DNA from: Areca catechu
Taxonomy: Eukaryota > Streptophyta > Magnoliopsida > Arecales > Arecaceae
Direction of reading: 5' to 3'
NCBI GenBank assembly: GCA_021397845.1
Contig: CM038050.1
Span: 146,443,980 to 146,507,979, forward strand
DNA length: 64,000 nucleotides
Shown here: piece by piece, positions 31,135 through 43,805 of the stretch
How positions within the stretch are numbered: position 1 is the first letter of the stretch
How the letters are laid out: each line of letters opens with the position of its first letter
Translations under genes and position numbers: made by a program
Notes under the pieces: model-generated
What the model saw: the letters and a program-made list of their open reading frames with translations, nothing else
Database searches by the model: none
What the model was told of the DNA's origin: nothing

Positions 31135-33390
31135 GATTATTAGAGTTCCATGTATGAAGTACCCGGAGAGCAAGATCAACATCTGTTGAAGCTTTGATCA
31201 ACGAATTGTAGCCTAGCATGAAGATGTAGATGCATTAAAGACATTCAAGAGCATCCAAGATATACATACAAACACAAGAAGATATCAAAATAGTAAAGAT
31301 TTCATTTAATTACAAGAAATGAGGTTACACATGTTTGCAGTTCTACAGTGATATTACATTGCTCCAAAAATGCTTCAAAAGATGCCACAGAGGACATGGA
31401 CAAATTACAATAGCCTTAAAGGGTCAAGACACAACTCTCTGGAGCTCTGAAGTTCCTTCGATGCCTCATCTACAAAGGAACATCAAGATGAAGTCAAGGT
31501 TCCTTGGAGCACCAAAGTTCCTTATATGCTTGGGGTGACAAAGTCCCCCCCCAAGGTTGCAAAGCATGCTCTAGGTCCGGAAGGCTTCTAGGTCCCCCAA
31601 AGGCATGTAAAGATGAGAGTGGCTAGGAAGGATAAGATGTGCATCGCACTCAATTAACTAGCCAACATGCAGAACATGGAAACAAACCACCTTAGATGAA
31701 GCCACCTCCCATGGAGTGAATGCCATGAAAACTATAAGGCATCATCCATGGTAGGAGCAGAAGACCATAGGAGACCCAGTACAACATCAAGAGCACTGAG
31801 AGGTCATCCACCCCCATGATCCCGATATGGACTCATCGGCCATCGAGTAAGTCAACATCTCCAAGGTTGCTTCCACTCCTAACCTGGTTGCCTCTCCATA
31901 GAGAGCTAGGTCCTACTTGAGGAGTCCGGGACAATGTTGAAGATGCTAAGAAGCCATCCTCCCATGTCCCTGCTATGGACTCCCCAGTCATTAAGCAAGG
32001 TGGGGTTCCCAGAGTTGCACCTGCTATAAGCCTATCTATCATCAAATGTGAAGATGGGTCATGAAGGAGAAGGAATTGGGTGATGATGCAAACGATTGTT
32101 GCCCATCCTCTAACTCCACCCTTCGACTAGTGACAATCATAGCCTAACAACTGGAGTGCCTGCCATTCCTGATACCTCCCAAGCAAAGAAGAGCATCCAC
32201 TAGTGTGCTTTTAATGCAGCCAAAGTAAATATCTAGGAAAGAATCCTTCTATTGAGAAAAGGAACTCAACGACACTGGCACCAAAAGAACTCAACCAATG
32301 TCTTAGCATCATTCTGATCGCTTGGGCTCTAGAGGGACTTAGTGAACATTTGCTTCCTTGGCCCTAATTTATAGAGGGGCTGAGGAAGAGACCACAATGC
32401 CAATAGTAAACCAGTGCTCAATAGGTGTCCTTGTCCCATCGATCGGATGGCTACTCTCCCCCAAAATTAGAAGGCAAAGTATCAAATGCGCCTTCCAAGA
32501 TTAACATCCCCTCAGGGGATAGTGCATGAATGCTCTAGTGCTCCTACCGAAGCAATGCTATCAACGCACCCATTTCTTCTTAAGAGCCGTGCCCAATCAG
32601 AGTTTGTCCCTAGGGATCAAGTCGAGTGGTGTGCTATGCCACATTAAACCCTATAATTGGGGGGCAAGTCAAATCTACTCGCCTTCCCCTAGAAGAGGAT
32701 CAAACATTGAGAATCCAGAGGCATCTCAAGATTCATACAAAGGCATTCTCCTATCGACAACACATCAAGTACACAAAGGATATTGCAGAGAAGCAAAATT
32801 AGAGGAGAAGCAAAGAAATTCCTTTATTGAAATGGAGAATGTATATAGTAGGAGTCGAGCTCTTCTATGAGTCTCTCTTTCTTAGCTCTCATAATCCTCA
32901 CCCTCTCTTCTATGGAGGCATTTATAGGAATGAGGGGTTTGATTGCAAGCCTAACCTCCAGATAGTGGTTGCAGAGTATCATCTTAGTGCATTCAAAGCC
33001 TTGGTTGAAGGAGCTAATGGTTGCTTCTAAAGGGATCTCTTGATGAATTGGGTCTCAGTGACCCATCTCCAGCCTCATGGCACGAGGTTCAGATCGCCTC
33101 TCCTGCATGATTCTCAGGTAGTCAATCTAGTGCAGGGACTCAAATAGCTCTATCCATGCTCCAGCTAAGTGCCACGTAGCCTCGCTTCTCTCCAAAAAGA
33201 TGACAGTTCTGAGGAAGTCTATCTCGTATAATAGGTCCATGTGATTTCGGTCGGACCATTGCATCCTCCATAGACCTTCTTCACTCGCAACTATCTTGCC
33301 TGCTATGGGGCAAACTATTTTGTATTCCTCCATGTCGACTTTGATAGCATCACCAAAAATATGCTCTACCTATGGGATGTTCCTCCACCA
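31135..33390. other. Unassigned region with LTR-like features on the minus strand
   Basis: No protein family is recognisable. On the minus strand, TCCTATAAATGCCTCC (about 32,922-32,937), then CAATAAAGGAATTTC (about 32,815-32,829), look like a promoter and downstream transcribed part of an LTR. A CCCCCCAATTATAGGG block lies at 32,650-32,665. This could be the 3' LTR of the minus-strand relic G2, but no matching partner could be aligned by eye. A 68-codon minus frame at 33,127-33,333 has no assignable function. Direct repetition of CTTTGGTCACCACCATCAG occurs further right (34,196 and 34,237). Confidence 0.4.
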
Positions 33391-35212
33391 ACATCGTTGA
33401 TGGTGTCGGATAGCAAGCCTGAGTCATGAGGGCCTTGCCTATCAGTCTCGCCCTCATCGCTGACAAGCAAGGAGTGGGGATGAGAGCACAGATGGTGAGC
33501 TTCATTGCCAGTAGCTATCTGGACCCCCTGGTCGATGGAGCTTCGCATCATGTCAGCTTTTGTCTGGGTTTCATGGCTGATGAAGATCCTCGAAGGTGCT
33601 TCGAACACTCGAGTGTCACCTTCCCTAAGCCTCGCCACCTCTTGGTAAGCAAAATTCCTTGCAATTTATCATTTCTTGTAGATAAATCTTTGAGCTCCCA
33701 TGTGAGAGTTTGGTGAGCCTCCTTGGCCATGCTTCATTCCTATTATGCAAAAGTCTGGTCTTCTTCTATGTGAGTGACCCTCTCTACAAGCATCGTCTTA
33801 TGCTTGGTAATAGAATGCTCTTATGCCTGAGCATAGAAACCTACATGCAATACCAAAAGTGTCAGTATCAATAAAGGTTTTGACTAGACCCACAAAAGAT
33901 GCACCATCTACCTCAGTAGCGTGATGATGCAGGGATGCGAATGCCTCCTCCACCGACATATGTCGAGGTGCCATAACACTAATAAGAGGGGTTGCATCTA
34001 GCACCAGCCCTCCAACCATCAGAATGTCCGAGCTACTCTCCTTGGTCACCCAAGGGAGGGCAAGTACTTTAATGGAAGACATAAGCATGGCGATGACAGG
34101 ACTAGTGGACTTAACAGCAACTAGCAACTCCTTTATGAATGGTGGACTCCCAAGCGATGCTAGCGATGCCCCCATCGTTACCAAAGACTCCGTGCCTTTG
34201 GTCACCACCATCAGAGAAGTCACCATGATTGCACCTGCCTTTGGTCACCACCATCAGAGAAGTCACCATGATTGCACCTGCCTTTCTATGGTTGTCAAAA
34301 GCTTCTACAAGGGCACTGCACCACCCAGCTACATCTCCTCCATCTTTGGAGTCAGCTCTACCTTCGCAGAGAGCTCTACCAAGCCTTGCAAGGGTAGGGG
34401 TGTCTCCTCATTAGGACCGACCTCACCCTCCTCAACAAGATGGCCGCTAGTCTTTGCCTCTACTTAGCATCCACCCCCACCTCAGTAGGTGGGTTGCTCT
34501 TCTCCACTCCAGCCTCAGGACTAGTCTCAATGATTCCAAAAAGGGATGTTGACATCAAAGTAGAGAGGACAGGACTCATAGGGGGAGCGGGTTTTATTTG
34601 CTCTTTTGCAACTTTTGTCCTAGCCTTTTCAGCAAGTACCTCATGGCTATTGCTCCTTTTCCTCTTCTTTGATGGTCGAACCTTCAACAACATGACATGT
34701 AGCTTCTTCTTAAGTAACTTCATTTCCTGTTCAAACAATAGACAAGATGCAAAGCCTTGCATCAGAATACTCTAAAGGAGAAAGTGCACAAAGACGGAAT
34801 AACCAAAAAACAAAGAGTTTCTTCATTTTATTTTAAATGAATCTTTATTATAGATGACTTGACAGTTCCTTTACAAAAGAAAAGATCTAAAAACAAAACA
34901 AAAACAAAGATCAGGGGCAAGCAATGTCACTTCACCACCCTCCTATATATCAAAGTGGCTAGATTCATTGCTAGAAGATGACCTCCCCGAAGATGGTATG
35001 CTGAGATCAATATTTGGGTAGTGCTTCATCACCTTCCTCCTATACCACCGAGTATCTTTGGCATAGGCATCTTGGCAGGATTCTAATAATTCTTGGTGAA
35101 AATATTTTTCCTTCCAGAAGGCCTCGATGGCCTTGGTAGCCACTCTGAGACTTGGTGCTTGGTGAGGGACACTTTCTCTTTAGCTTTAGTGAGTGACCCT
35201 TGTAGCCTAACC
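33391..35212 (-). pseudogene. G2: C-terminal part of gypsy-type transposon gag (coiled coil)
   Basis: The minus strand holds a coiled-coil type sequence, KYSKMVRLQGSLTKAKEKVS (about 35,160-35,220). It is followed by a terminal segment, KEKYFHQELLESCQDAYAKD, then IDLSIPSSGRSSSSNESSHF (34,943-35,110). This ending, with a conserved helix, a PNIDLS-type motif and an acidic/Ser tail, is typical of the long gag-like protein of plant gypsy elements with the PF04195-type N-terminal domain. Further minus frames at 33,548-34,226 look like decayed parts of the same protein. The N-terminal half lies at 45,250-45,790, on the other side of C2. Confidence 0.6.
34196..34277. repeat. 41-bp direct tandem repeat
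   Basis: The segment CCTTTGGTCACCACCATCAG plus AGAAGTCACCATGATTGCACC-type sequence is present twice in tandem (about 34,195-34,235 and 34,236-34,276) with no visible difference, so it is a recent local duplication inside the G2 relic. Confidence 0.8.
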
Positions 35213-35377
35213 ATCTTGCTATATTTATATGTGATCTTTGCTCTCTTTCTCTCATTTAGCTTCAGCAATCACACTACATTTGGCTCATGCATTGTGTAAG
35301 TTTTCAAAAGTACATATCTGCTTTAAGTTTTTAAAAACCCAATTTATCCCCCTCTTGGTTTATCGGTCTGGGCAATA
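35211..35377 (+). repeat. C2 5' LTR remnant
   Basis: ATCTTGCTATATTTATATGTG onward matches the final part of the 3' LTR (45,078-45,243), including CATCACACTACATTTGGCTC-like sequence and the end GTCTGGGCAATA. The upstream about 1.27 kb of LTR is missing. Confidence 0.85.
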
Positions 35378-35379
35378 AG

Positions 35380-35391
35380 TGGTATCAAAGC
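35380..35391 (+). other. C2 primer-binding site
   Basis: TGGTATCAAAGC, two bases after the LTR end, is the Met-tRNA-type primer site with one change. Confidence 0.8.
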
Positions 35392-35446
35392 TATGTTCTC
35401 AATACCATTAACCTAATGATTAAGAGAAAAGATTATAGCAACCCAC

Positions 35447-37110
35447 ATGAGCACCTTACTAGCCAAACGGCAATCTAACAATAGGCTACCACTATTTAAT
35501 AGAACCAATTATGGATATTGGAAGGCTATGATGAAAATATATGTTCAAGCTATTGATTTTCAATTATGGAGAGTTATAATTAAATATCCTCATACATCCA
35601 CAATGAAAGTAGATGTTGTAGATGTTCCAAAATCAGAGAATAATTGAGATGATCATGATATAAAAATAGTTGAGCTAAATGTAAAAGTCATGAATTTGTT
35701 ATATTGTACACTTGATTCCATCGAGTTCAACCAGATTTTCATTTGCAACTTTGCAAAGAAAATTTGGGATCATCTTCAAGTAACTCATGAAGGCACTAAC
35801 CAAGCTAAAAAGTCAAAAATTAATATGCTAGTGCACAATTATGAACTATTTAAAATGAAACCCATTGAAACCATCTCTAAAATGTTTATGTGTTTCATTG
35901 ATATTATTAACAATCTCAATAGTCTTGGCAAGACATACTCAAATAGCGATCTAGTATGAAAAGTTCTTCGATCATTGCAAGACAAATGGGATGCAAAGGT
36001 CATCATAATTCAAGAAGCAAATGACCTCAATAACCTGCCACTTGAAGAGCTACTTGGATCCCTGATGACTCATGAACTGAACATGCAGCACCCCTTAAAT
36101 TAGTAGCTAAAAAAAAATAAAAGAAGAAGAAGGTCCCTCATGCAATGTAGAACTAGGAGATGAGGACATGGCCCTTGTGATAAGAAAATTTAGAAGATTT
36201 ATGAACAATGGTAGATCAAAGTAGAGAAGAAGATATTTGACTAAGGAAGGGCCAAGTAAAGAAAAGAAGAAGGATAAAAACCAGCTTGAATGCTATGAAT
36301 ATAAGAAACCAGGACATTATCGACCTAACTGTCCTAACTTAAAGAAGACCTTTAAGAAAAGCAAGAAGAAAAGGCAATAGTAGTAATTTAGAGTGATAGT
36401 GAAGACATAAGCTGCAATGAAGAAGAAGAACAAGGGAAGATAACCAATCTATGCTTGATAGCTTTAGAAGATAAGGTATGTACTAAACCTAACATTGAAT
36501 TTATATTTGATGAATTGCATACTACATTTTATAATCTACTTGCTAAATTTAAAAATACTAGTTTAAAAAATAAAGCACTTAAACAATCAAATGATATCTT
36601 ATAAAAATAAAAAGATGATGCCTAAAAGAAAAATGAAAAATTATAAAAAAAATTAGATAATTTGGTACAAAGAAATAAAACCTCAGAAAAAGAAAAAGAT
36701 GAAAGTTTTGAGAAACTTAAAGTTTTGGAACAAGAAAATAAAAACCTTCAAAAAGAAGTTTAAAAGCTCAAACCATTGGTTGATAAATTAACTTTAAGTT
36801 ATAACAAACTTGAGTTGATACTTAAAAATCAAAAAGAAATATATGATAAAGCTAGAATTGATTATAATTTAGTTTATAAAAATAATTTTTAGCAAACAAA
36901 TTTTTATCTCCTAGTACCTCTCAAAAATCAAATATTATTTATTTTTGTTGTAAAAGAATTAAACATAAATCTTATGAGTGTAATCTGAGAAAAAAACTTG
37001 GAAATAAAGTAAAGAAAGTTTAGATTCTTAAAGGAACCAAAGTCACTAATCCCAAAATATCCAAAAAAGATTGGATACCTAAAAAGGTTACCTGATCTAT
37101 TTTGTAGGAA
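35447..37110 (+). pseudogene. C2 gag
   Basis: ATG at 35,447 starts MSTLLAKRQSNNRLPLFNR, with NYGYWKAMMKIYVQ as in Sirevirus gag. The core continues to about 36,090 (AKKIWDHLQVTHEGTNQAK). The zinc knuckle CYEYKKPGHYRPNC lies at 36,291-36,332. An acidic and coiled-coil region follows (36,400-36,830). A second knuckle-like segment near 36,947-36,982 has lost its first Cys. In-frame stops begin at 35,646. Compared with C1 gag it lacks the 111-bp duplication. Confidence 0.85.
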
Positions 37111-38690
37111 TGTCTTGTAGCCCAAGGAACTAGAAAAAGATGGTATTTAGACAGTGGTTGATCAAGACATATGACAGATGATAAAGAATAATTCTTCACC
37201 CTAAAAATGAAAGGAGATATAGTTACTTTTAGAGATAATGATAAAGAAAAAATCATCGATATAAATAAAATCAAAATACTCCTACTTATATTGAAAATAT
37301 CTTGCTAGTAGATAACTTGAAGTATAATTTATTAATATTAATCAATTATATGATAAAGATTTCAAGGTTATATTTGAATCTTTTTATGCATAGTTACTAG
37401 TTTATTTGATGCAAGAATTAAATTGATAAGATATAGACTTGGAAACATATATAGTAGATTGAATGATCTAGCCATGAAAGTAGTACAAGTCTAGTGGCCA
37501 TGAATGATAGGATTAAAGAAACTAGTTGGTTTTAGCATCGAAGATTTGGATATGCTAGCATAGATACATTATCTAAATTGATTTCTAAAGATTTATTTAG
37601 AGGTTTGACAAAAATGAGTTTTGAAAAGATTATATTTATGATACTTGTCAATATGGAAACAAACTAGAGAGAGTTTAAATCCAAAATCTTGTCTCAGCAT
37701 CTAGATCATTGGAATTACTTCACATGGACTTATTTGGACCTACTGGGATCACAAGCCTAGAAGGAAAAAAGTATGGACTTGTAATAATAAATGACTTTTC
37801 AAGATTTACATGGATATTATTTTTAGAACATAAAGACGAGGCTTTCAATATTTTTTAAAAGTTTTATAAAAAAGTTCAAAATTAGAAAAATCTTTCAATT
37901 ATTTTGATTAGAAGTGATCATGGCACAGAATTTAAAAATCAAGGTTTTGAAGAGTTTTATAATAAAATGATATTGATCACAACTTTTTAACTCCAAGAAC
38001 ACCATAACAAAATGGTGTTGTTGAGAGAGAATATAACCTTAGAAGAGATAGTCCGAACCATGTTGTGTAAAGGCAATCTTCCAAAATATTTTTGGACTAA
38101 GCTATGAATACTACTTATTTCATTTTGAATCATGTTCTAATTCGATCTATTTTAAAGAAAATCTCCTATGAACTTTGGAATGATAGAAAGCCTAGTATAA
38201 GTTATTTTCATATTTTTGGTTACCAATATTTTATTTTAAATCATAGAAAAGATAACCTTAATAAATTTGATGCAAAATTTGATGAAGGTATTTTTCTTGG
38301 GTATTCAACTTCTAGCAAAGCTTATAGATTATTTAATAAAAGAAACTTAATTATTAAGGAGTTTATATATGTTATATTTGATAAAACTAATCTCTCACCT
38401 TTAAGAAAAGAAGAGTATATTGATGATAATGATGCAGATATAATGAATAAAGATTGAAGAAATTAAGCTTAAAAGACAAACCCAATAAAGAAGAGAAGGA
38501 AAAGGTAAGTAAAGACCATGCTAATTTACTAAAAGAGTAGAGTTATGCATATAATCACCGTAAAGATTTAATTATAGATGATCCCTCATAAGATATTAAG
38601 ACTAGATCATCATTTAGAGATACTTTCTATCATCTAGTATTTATTTTTCAAATTCAACCTAGTTGCATAGAGAAATTTGAAAAGATCTAA
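37111..38690 (+). pseudogene. C2 protease and integrase
   Basis: The protease motif WYLDSG, then a TGA and SRHM, is at 37,141-37,173. The integrase pieces are LLHMDLFGPTGITSL-like (about 37,715), IIINDFSRFTWI (about 37,787), a second Asp region ILIRSDHGTEF (about 37,903) and PXQNGVVER with frameshift (about 37,997). The tail at 38,104-38,457 keeps PYELWNDRKPSISYFHIFG-like sequence. Many stops are present; the element is inactive. Confidence 0.82.
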
Positions 38691-40156
38691 ATTGGATGAT
38701 AGGAATACTAAAAAAATTAAATCAATTTGAAAGAAATAATGTATGGACATCAATTAGCAAACCTAAAGAATATCCATTCATAGATACTAAATGGGTATTT
38801 AGGAATAAATTAGATGAAAAAATAATGTAGTAAGGAATAAAGTAAGATTAGTAGCTAAATAATTCAATCACGAAGAGGGAATAGATTTTGATGAAATATA
38901 TATATTTGTAGAAGATTAAAGGCCATAAGACTATTGGTTGCATTTATTTGTTACATAAATTTTAAACTCTTTCAAATGAATGTGAAAAGCACTTTTTTAA
39001 ATGGATATATTTTTAAAGAAATTTTTATAGAACAACCTCCTGGATTTGAAAGTCATACGTCTCCTAATCATGTTTTCAAACTAAATAAAACTTTATATAG
39101 TTTAAAATAAGTACCTAAAGCATGATATAAAAAACTTAGTTAATTCCTACTTGAAAATAATTTTACTAGAGAAAGTATAGACACAATCCTTTTTATAAAA
39201 AGAAAAGATAATGATATGTTAGTTATACAAATATATGTGAATGACATTATTTTTGTTGCAACTAATGAATAACTTTGTTAAGAGTTTGCTGAGCTTATGC
39301 ATGGTGAATCTGAAATGAGTATGATGGATGAGCTAACATTTTTTCTTGGACTTCAAATCAAACAAATAAAGAAAGAGATCTTCATCAACCAAACCAAATA
39401 TATCAAAGAACTATTAAAAAAGTTTGGGATGGAATCCTTAAAGAAATCGGCACACTAATGAATACCACCTGTAGGGTTAATAAAGATGAAGATGGCAATA
39501 GCATTGATCAAAAGTTATATCAAGATATGACTAGATCTTTACTATATTTAACTGTTAGTAGACCTGGTATCTTATTTAGTATTTGCATATGTGTTAGATT
39601 TTAATCAAATCTAAAAAAATCACATATATTTGCTATCAAAGGAATTATAAGATACTTAAAAGGAATATCTAATCTAGGATTATGATACTCTAAATATTCT
39701 TCAATTGATTTAATTGGTTATTCTAATGCTAATTATGGTGGATGCAAAATTGATAGAAAAAGTAATAATGGTACATACCAATTTCTAGGATTGAACTTAA
39801 TCTCATAGTATAGTAAGAAATAAAACTCCGTGGTATTGTTAACTACTGAGACAGAATATGCAGCTGTAGGAAGTTATTGTACTCAAATACTTTGGATTAA
39901 GCAATAACTTGAAGACTTTGATATAAAACAAACTAAAATTCTAATCATATGTGATAATACTAGTGCTAGTAACCTAACTAAAAATCCTATTTGGTACTCA
40001 AGGACCAAACATATTGAAATTAGATATTATTTTATTAAGGATCATATACAAAATGATGACATAGAGCTAGAATTTAATAGTGAGATACACAATTAGTCAA
40101 TATATTTACTAAACCTCTTAGTAAAGATAGATTTTTAGTGATTTGAGGTGAATTAG
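38691..40156 (+). pseudogene. C2 reverse transcriptase and RNase H, split at its end by a foldback element
   Basis: RT motifs are recognisable: NXFERNNVWTSISKP (about 38,723), FQMNVKSTFLNGYIF (about 38,977; the catalytic Asp of QMDVKSAF is Asn), and YVND at 39,234-39,245 in place of YVDD. Two catalytic Asp codons are therefore changed. RNase H pieces follow (GYSNANYGG at about 39,717, TTETEYAAVGSYC at about 39,843). The final GELGLCD motif is interrupted by the insertion at 40,157 and resumes at 40,795. Confidence 0.82.
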
Positions 40157-40789
40157 TGATGGGGATCTAGGGCAGGTCTGGATATTTTCCTATTTTTCTT
40201 ATTTTTCTCATATTTTTTATTTTTCATATTCCCGCTATTCCACCTATCCCCACTATCCCAATTTTATTCCCAACTTATCCCCGCTTTATCCCTGCCTTAT
40301 TCCATCTTCCTCCATCTTTCTCCTGTGATTTTTTAAAAATTCCCAAACCATAGCCCACCACCCTGTCTCCCCCAGATCCGAACTGCCCGACCCTCGGCCA
40401 CCCCCACCGGCCCGCCGGAGCGCCGTCCCGCCGTCCGTTCATCCCGGCAATCCCACGTCCGTTCGTCTTCCCACGGTCGTGGGTGTCTTGGGCACCGGCA
40501 AGGACCTCTAGTGGGATGACGGACAGCGAGACGGCACTTCGACGGGCCGACGAGGGTGGCCGGGCAGCCCGGATCTGGGGGCGGGGCGGTGGGCTAGGGT
40601 TTGGGAATTTTTAAAAAATCATGAGAGAAAGATGGAGGAAGATGGAATAAGGTAGGGATAAAGTGGGGATAAGTTGGGAATAAAACTGGAATAGTGGGGA
40701 TAGGTGGAATAGCAAGAATAAAAAAATAAAAAATGCGAGAAAAATAAGCAAAATAGGAAAATATCCGGACCTGCCCTGGATCCCCATCA
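40157..40789. mobile_element. 633-bp near-palindromic foldback element
   Basis: The ends are TGATGGGGATCTAGGGCAGG and its inverted partner CCTGCCCTGGATCCCCATCA, flanked by the 5-bp duplication ATTAG (40,152-40,156 and 40,790-40,794). The arms extend almost to the centre (about 40,470-40,500). The outer 200 bp are AT-rich with repeated TTATCCC/ATTCC words; the inner about 100 bp per arm are very GC-rich. Both halves carry the TTTTTTAAAAATTCCCAAAC and CCAGATCC landmarks in opposite orientation. No transposase is encoded. The superfamily is unclear; removing one duplication restores C2 pol (GELGLCD). Confidence 0.9.
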
Positions 40790-40794
40790 ATTAG

Positions 40795-41284
40795 GACTAT
40801 GTGACCTTTTTAAGCATCATTATCTAGAAATTTTTTAAATTTAAGGAAAATCATTCTTGATCCAAGTTTTCTTTTTCTCATCATTTTAAAGTGTATTCTT
40901 GCATATTCTATAACCTAAAAAATTTTTATTTTGAATTTCTTTGAATTTGGACTAAAAATTTTTAAAATTTCAAAACTTGGCTATGCGAGCTGACTCATGC
41001 CTACCGACCTAACTGTGCAAGCTGACTTGCCTATCAAAAATTTTATTTTTTAAAACCCAATGGAATTTTACTCTTATACCTTTCTACTATTCATCTTTGA
41101 GCTGTCTCTACCTTTCTACTATTCCAAACTATTCCAAATCCTAAGGACCACATTGTAGGGCTTTTTCCAAGTGAATCTAAGGAAAATGGGTCCCCGAAAG
41201 GCTCTAGCCTATAAAAGAAGGAGATTCAGAGCAAGTTCTTTGATCGAGAGGTGAATCAAAAGGAGAAATAACCAAGCAGCCCTC
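40795..41284 (+). other. C2 spacer between pol and env-like ORF
   Basis: This AT-rich non-coding stretch begins with the last codons of C2 pol. Two degenerate GAGCTGACTC-like motifs occur near 40,988 and 41,020, matching the position of the internal palindrome cluster of C1 (9046-9155). Nothing else is seen. Confidence 0.6.
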
Positions 41285-42801
41285 ATGAGTCCTCTAGCTC
41301 AACCTCCAGCTCCAATTTCAATGGCCAATAAACCCATGATGATGGGAGAAAGATTTATTTTGACTTTTTGGAGTGGGAACATTTTCGAATCAGCACATGG
41401 ATATGAGCACAAGGTTGGGAGTGCTTTTGTTCTTTGGAGGTACCCATATATCCTACACTAGTTTGATCTTTTTTTGAAATTATGAGATTGGGAGCTACAT
41501 CAATTGAATCCACAATTAAAGGAGTGTTGATTGTGTTAGATGAAAGGAGATTAGCAAATCTGTTAAAAATGCCGAGGAATGGCTTATGTTTTCTGTACTT
41601 AGAGAGGAAGCTTGATGGCTTAAGAGTGATATTGAAGAATAAGAATGCTAGAAACTTAAGAAATTTACAAGCCAATTAACTCTCGGTAGAGATGAGATTT
41701 CTTCATAACATGTTCAGCAGGATATATTTTTTCCAAAACTAGAATGTTTGATTGGGTGACCAAGAAGGACATCACATTCATGTTTTATTTGATGGAGGGT
41801 CAGCCCATAAACTTACCATCTCTAGTGTTAGCTCAAATTAAGGAGGCTGCCAGGAGATCTAGGACATGCCTGCCCTATGGCATGGTTTGTACAATCATTT
41901 TTTAGGAGTTTGGTATAGATTGTACCTAAGAGGATGCAAGGAGATTATTATACATTGACTGGTATAATGAAAGATCATTCCATCGGATGGGATACCATAA
42001 GGTGGATGGTAGATAGATGCATTGAGTATCTAGATAGAGAGTAGCTAGATCTGATAGCTCAGATGATGATGATGATGATGATGAGGAGGAGGAGGAGGAG
42101 GAGAGACATGATGATTCTACACCCTTAGACTTGACACGGGCTGCTGGAGCATTGATAGAGAACATCCCTACTTAGCTAGCTAGCCAAAGGACTCCACTAG
42201 ATCATCTAATAGCCAACCAGTATCACTTTTGAGTAGTTCATACAATTCTCGATGCATTGACTACAAGGATTAGCTCCTTGATTGGTGACTTGAGATAGAA
42301 GATTACTCAAAACTTTTAGGAGGTCAATAGGAGTTACGAGGAGATCAGAGAGGGTTTGAGGGAGATTACCATCGAGGTGGAGGTCATAGAGTAGAGCTAG
42401 AGAGCTTAGGGAGATCATTAGTCTAATTTGGATGACCTGAGATATAACTTTGGCTGGATGAGAGGAGCTATGAATTGATTTGCACATGAGTAGACTAAGG
42501 CCATTAGATTTGTATAGCAGGGGATTCAATGGATATAGTTTGAGCTAGGAGCTATTTTACTTGGATTTATAGGATCTAGGTCCCCCTATGGTTAGTCTTC
42601 TAGCCAGCCACCTAGGCCTATGCCACAGCCAACCTCTACACCCATTAGGCCACCATTCAGTGCCACTGTACAACCAAGCACTAGATTTCCTAGACCTTCT
42701 ACCTTTGGACCAGCATTTCCAACTTGAAATGCCAGGGTTCCCATACTATACTCAGCTTCTACATCCTGGACCTATGCATCTCATATAGTAGATATTGATG
42801 A
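41285..42801 (+). pseudogene. C2 env-like third ORF, degenerate
   Basis: ATG at 41,285 begins MSPLAQPPAPISMANKPMMM. Fragments of the same domain as in C1 are visible: EMRFLHNMFSRIYF (about 41,690), MFDWVTKKDITFMFYLMEGQ in broken frames (about 41,744-41,815) and CLPYGM (about 41,868). An Asp/Glu run encoded by a (GAT)n(GAG)n microsatellite (42,064-42,102), a helical stretch, and a Pro-rich tail (42,595-42,780) follow. The order (domain, acidic run, coiled region, Pro-rich tail) parallels C1. Many stop codons are present. Confidence 0.7.
42064..42102. repeat. (GAT)n(GAG)n microsatellite
   Basis: About seven GAT followed by about six GAG units sit inside the C2 env-like relic and would encode an Asp/Glu run. 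Confidence 0.95.
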
Positions 42802-43118
42802 TTAGGATTAGGCATTAGGTCATATTATCTAGATTTTATGTATTAGGATTATTGATGTATGTTTGGATCACTAGGTCCACATTTTGTTGTAGTATCATGT
42901 TTATCATCTTATTGTATTGAATATTTTGTGCTCGATTTGTTCTTATACTGCTGCAATGTGATACATGTAACGCATCAAATTTTGTATTATGTATTAGTAG
43001 TTTTAATGAATAAAATGATATATTATATGTTTCCTTCAATGTTATGTGTTTGAAAAATGCTGTGTTTAACAAATACCATTTATTTGAAGAATCACTCATA
43101 TTTCTTTATTCTCTTTGC

Positions 43119-43805
43119 TGATGACAAAAAGGGGGAGTAGAGTAGTGTAAGATTAAAAATTATAAATCAAAAAAAGAAAGGGGGAGTAAATATAAGATGC
43201 ATGAGATCAGAATAATAATAAAAAAGAGAGTAGTATGGAAAAGAGAGAGCAAAAGGAGCTAAATAAGATGCAAAGAAAGCTTAATTGAGGGGGAGTATTA
43301 TTTGATGCATTTTTAATCTTCACAAGCTATAATACGTACACTCCTCACTTCAAGCTTTGATACATATTCTAACATATTTGATACATCTCCTTTAGCTTTG
43401 ACACAACTTCATTAGCTCTGATACACCCCATTTTAAGCTATGATACCATTTTATTAGTCTTGATACAAACTCATTTTATGATGATACATTGCTTGATACA
43501 TTTTATAGAGCTCTAATACATGCAATTTCTTAAAAGCTCCGATACATACACTCACATATCAAAGGTTCTAATACTTTCTGCAAAATGCTTTGATACATGT
43601 TATTAAGCTCTGATACATTCTATAGCAAAATCTGCTTTGATATACATAACAAGTACTCTGATATTGTAATACTTTGAAACCTTTATAGCTCTAATACTTC
43701 TTATACTATAAAGTTTCTATACATATATAAAGCTCTGATACATTTTATATTGTAAGTTTTTAATCTCCATGCCCGGTGTTTTATCATTATCAAAAAGGGA
43801 GAGAT
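43119..43805 (+). other. C2 polypurine motifs and GATACA-rich spacer
   Basis: GCTGATGACAAAAAGGGGGAG at about 43,118 repeats the C1 motif at 11,531. A further AAAGGGGGAG is at about 43,178 and GAGGGGGAG at about 43,287. The final AAAAAGGGAGAGAT precedes the LTR at 43,806. Between them the words CTTTGATACAT and CTCTGATACA recur roughly every 25-40 bp (43,370-43,745). Multiple polypurine motifs upstream of the 3' LTR are a known Sirevirus trait. Confidence 0.75.

Noticed and set aside
33426..34775. Plus-strand frames of 96-147 codons
   Set aside because: They are opposite the minus-strand G2 gag-like relic and show Ser/Thr-rich reverse translations of a coiled-coil gene; no domain is recognisable.
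40370..40600. GC-rich CpG-island-like segment that could be a host promoter
   Set aside because: It is the symmetrical core of the foldback element; both arms have the same sequence inverted and a target duplication flanks the whole.
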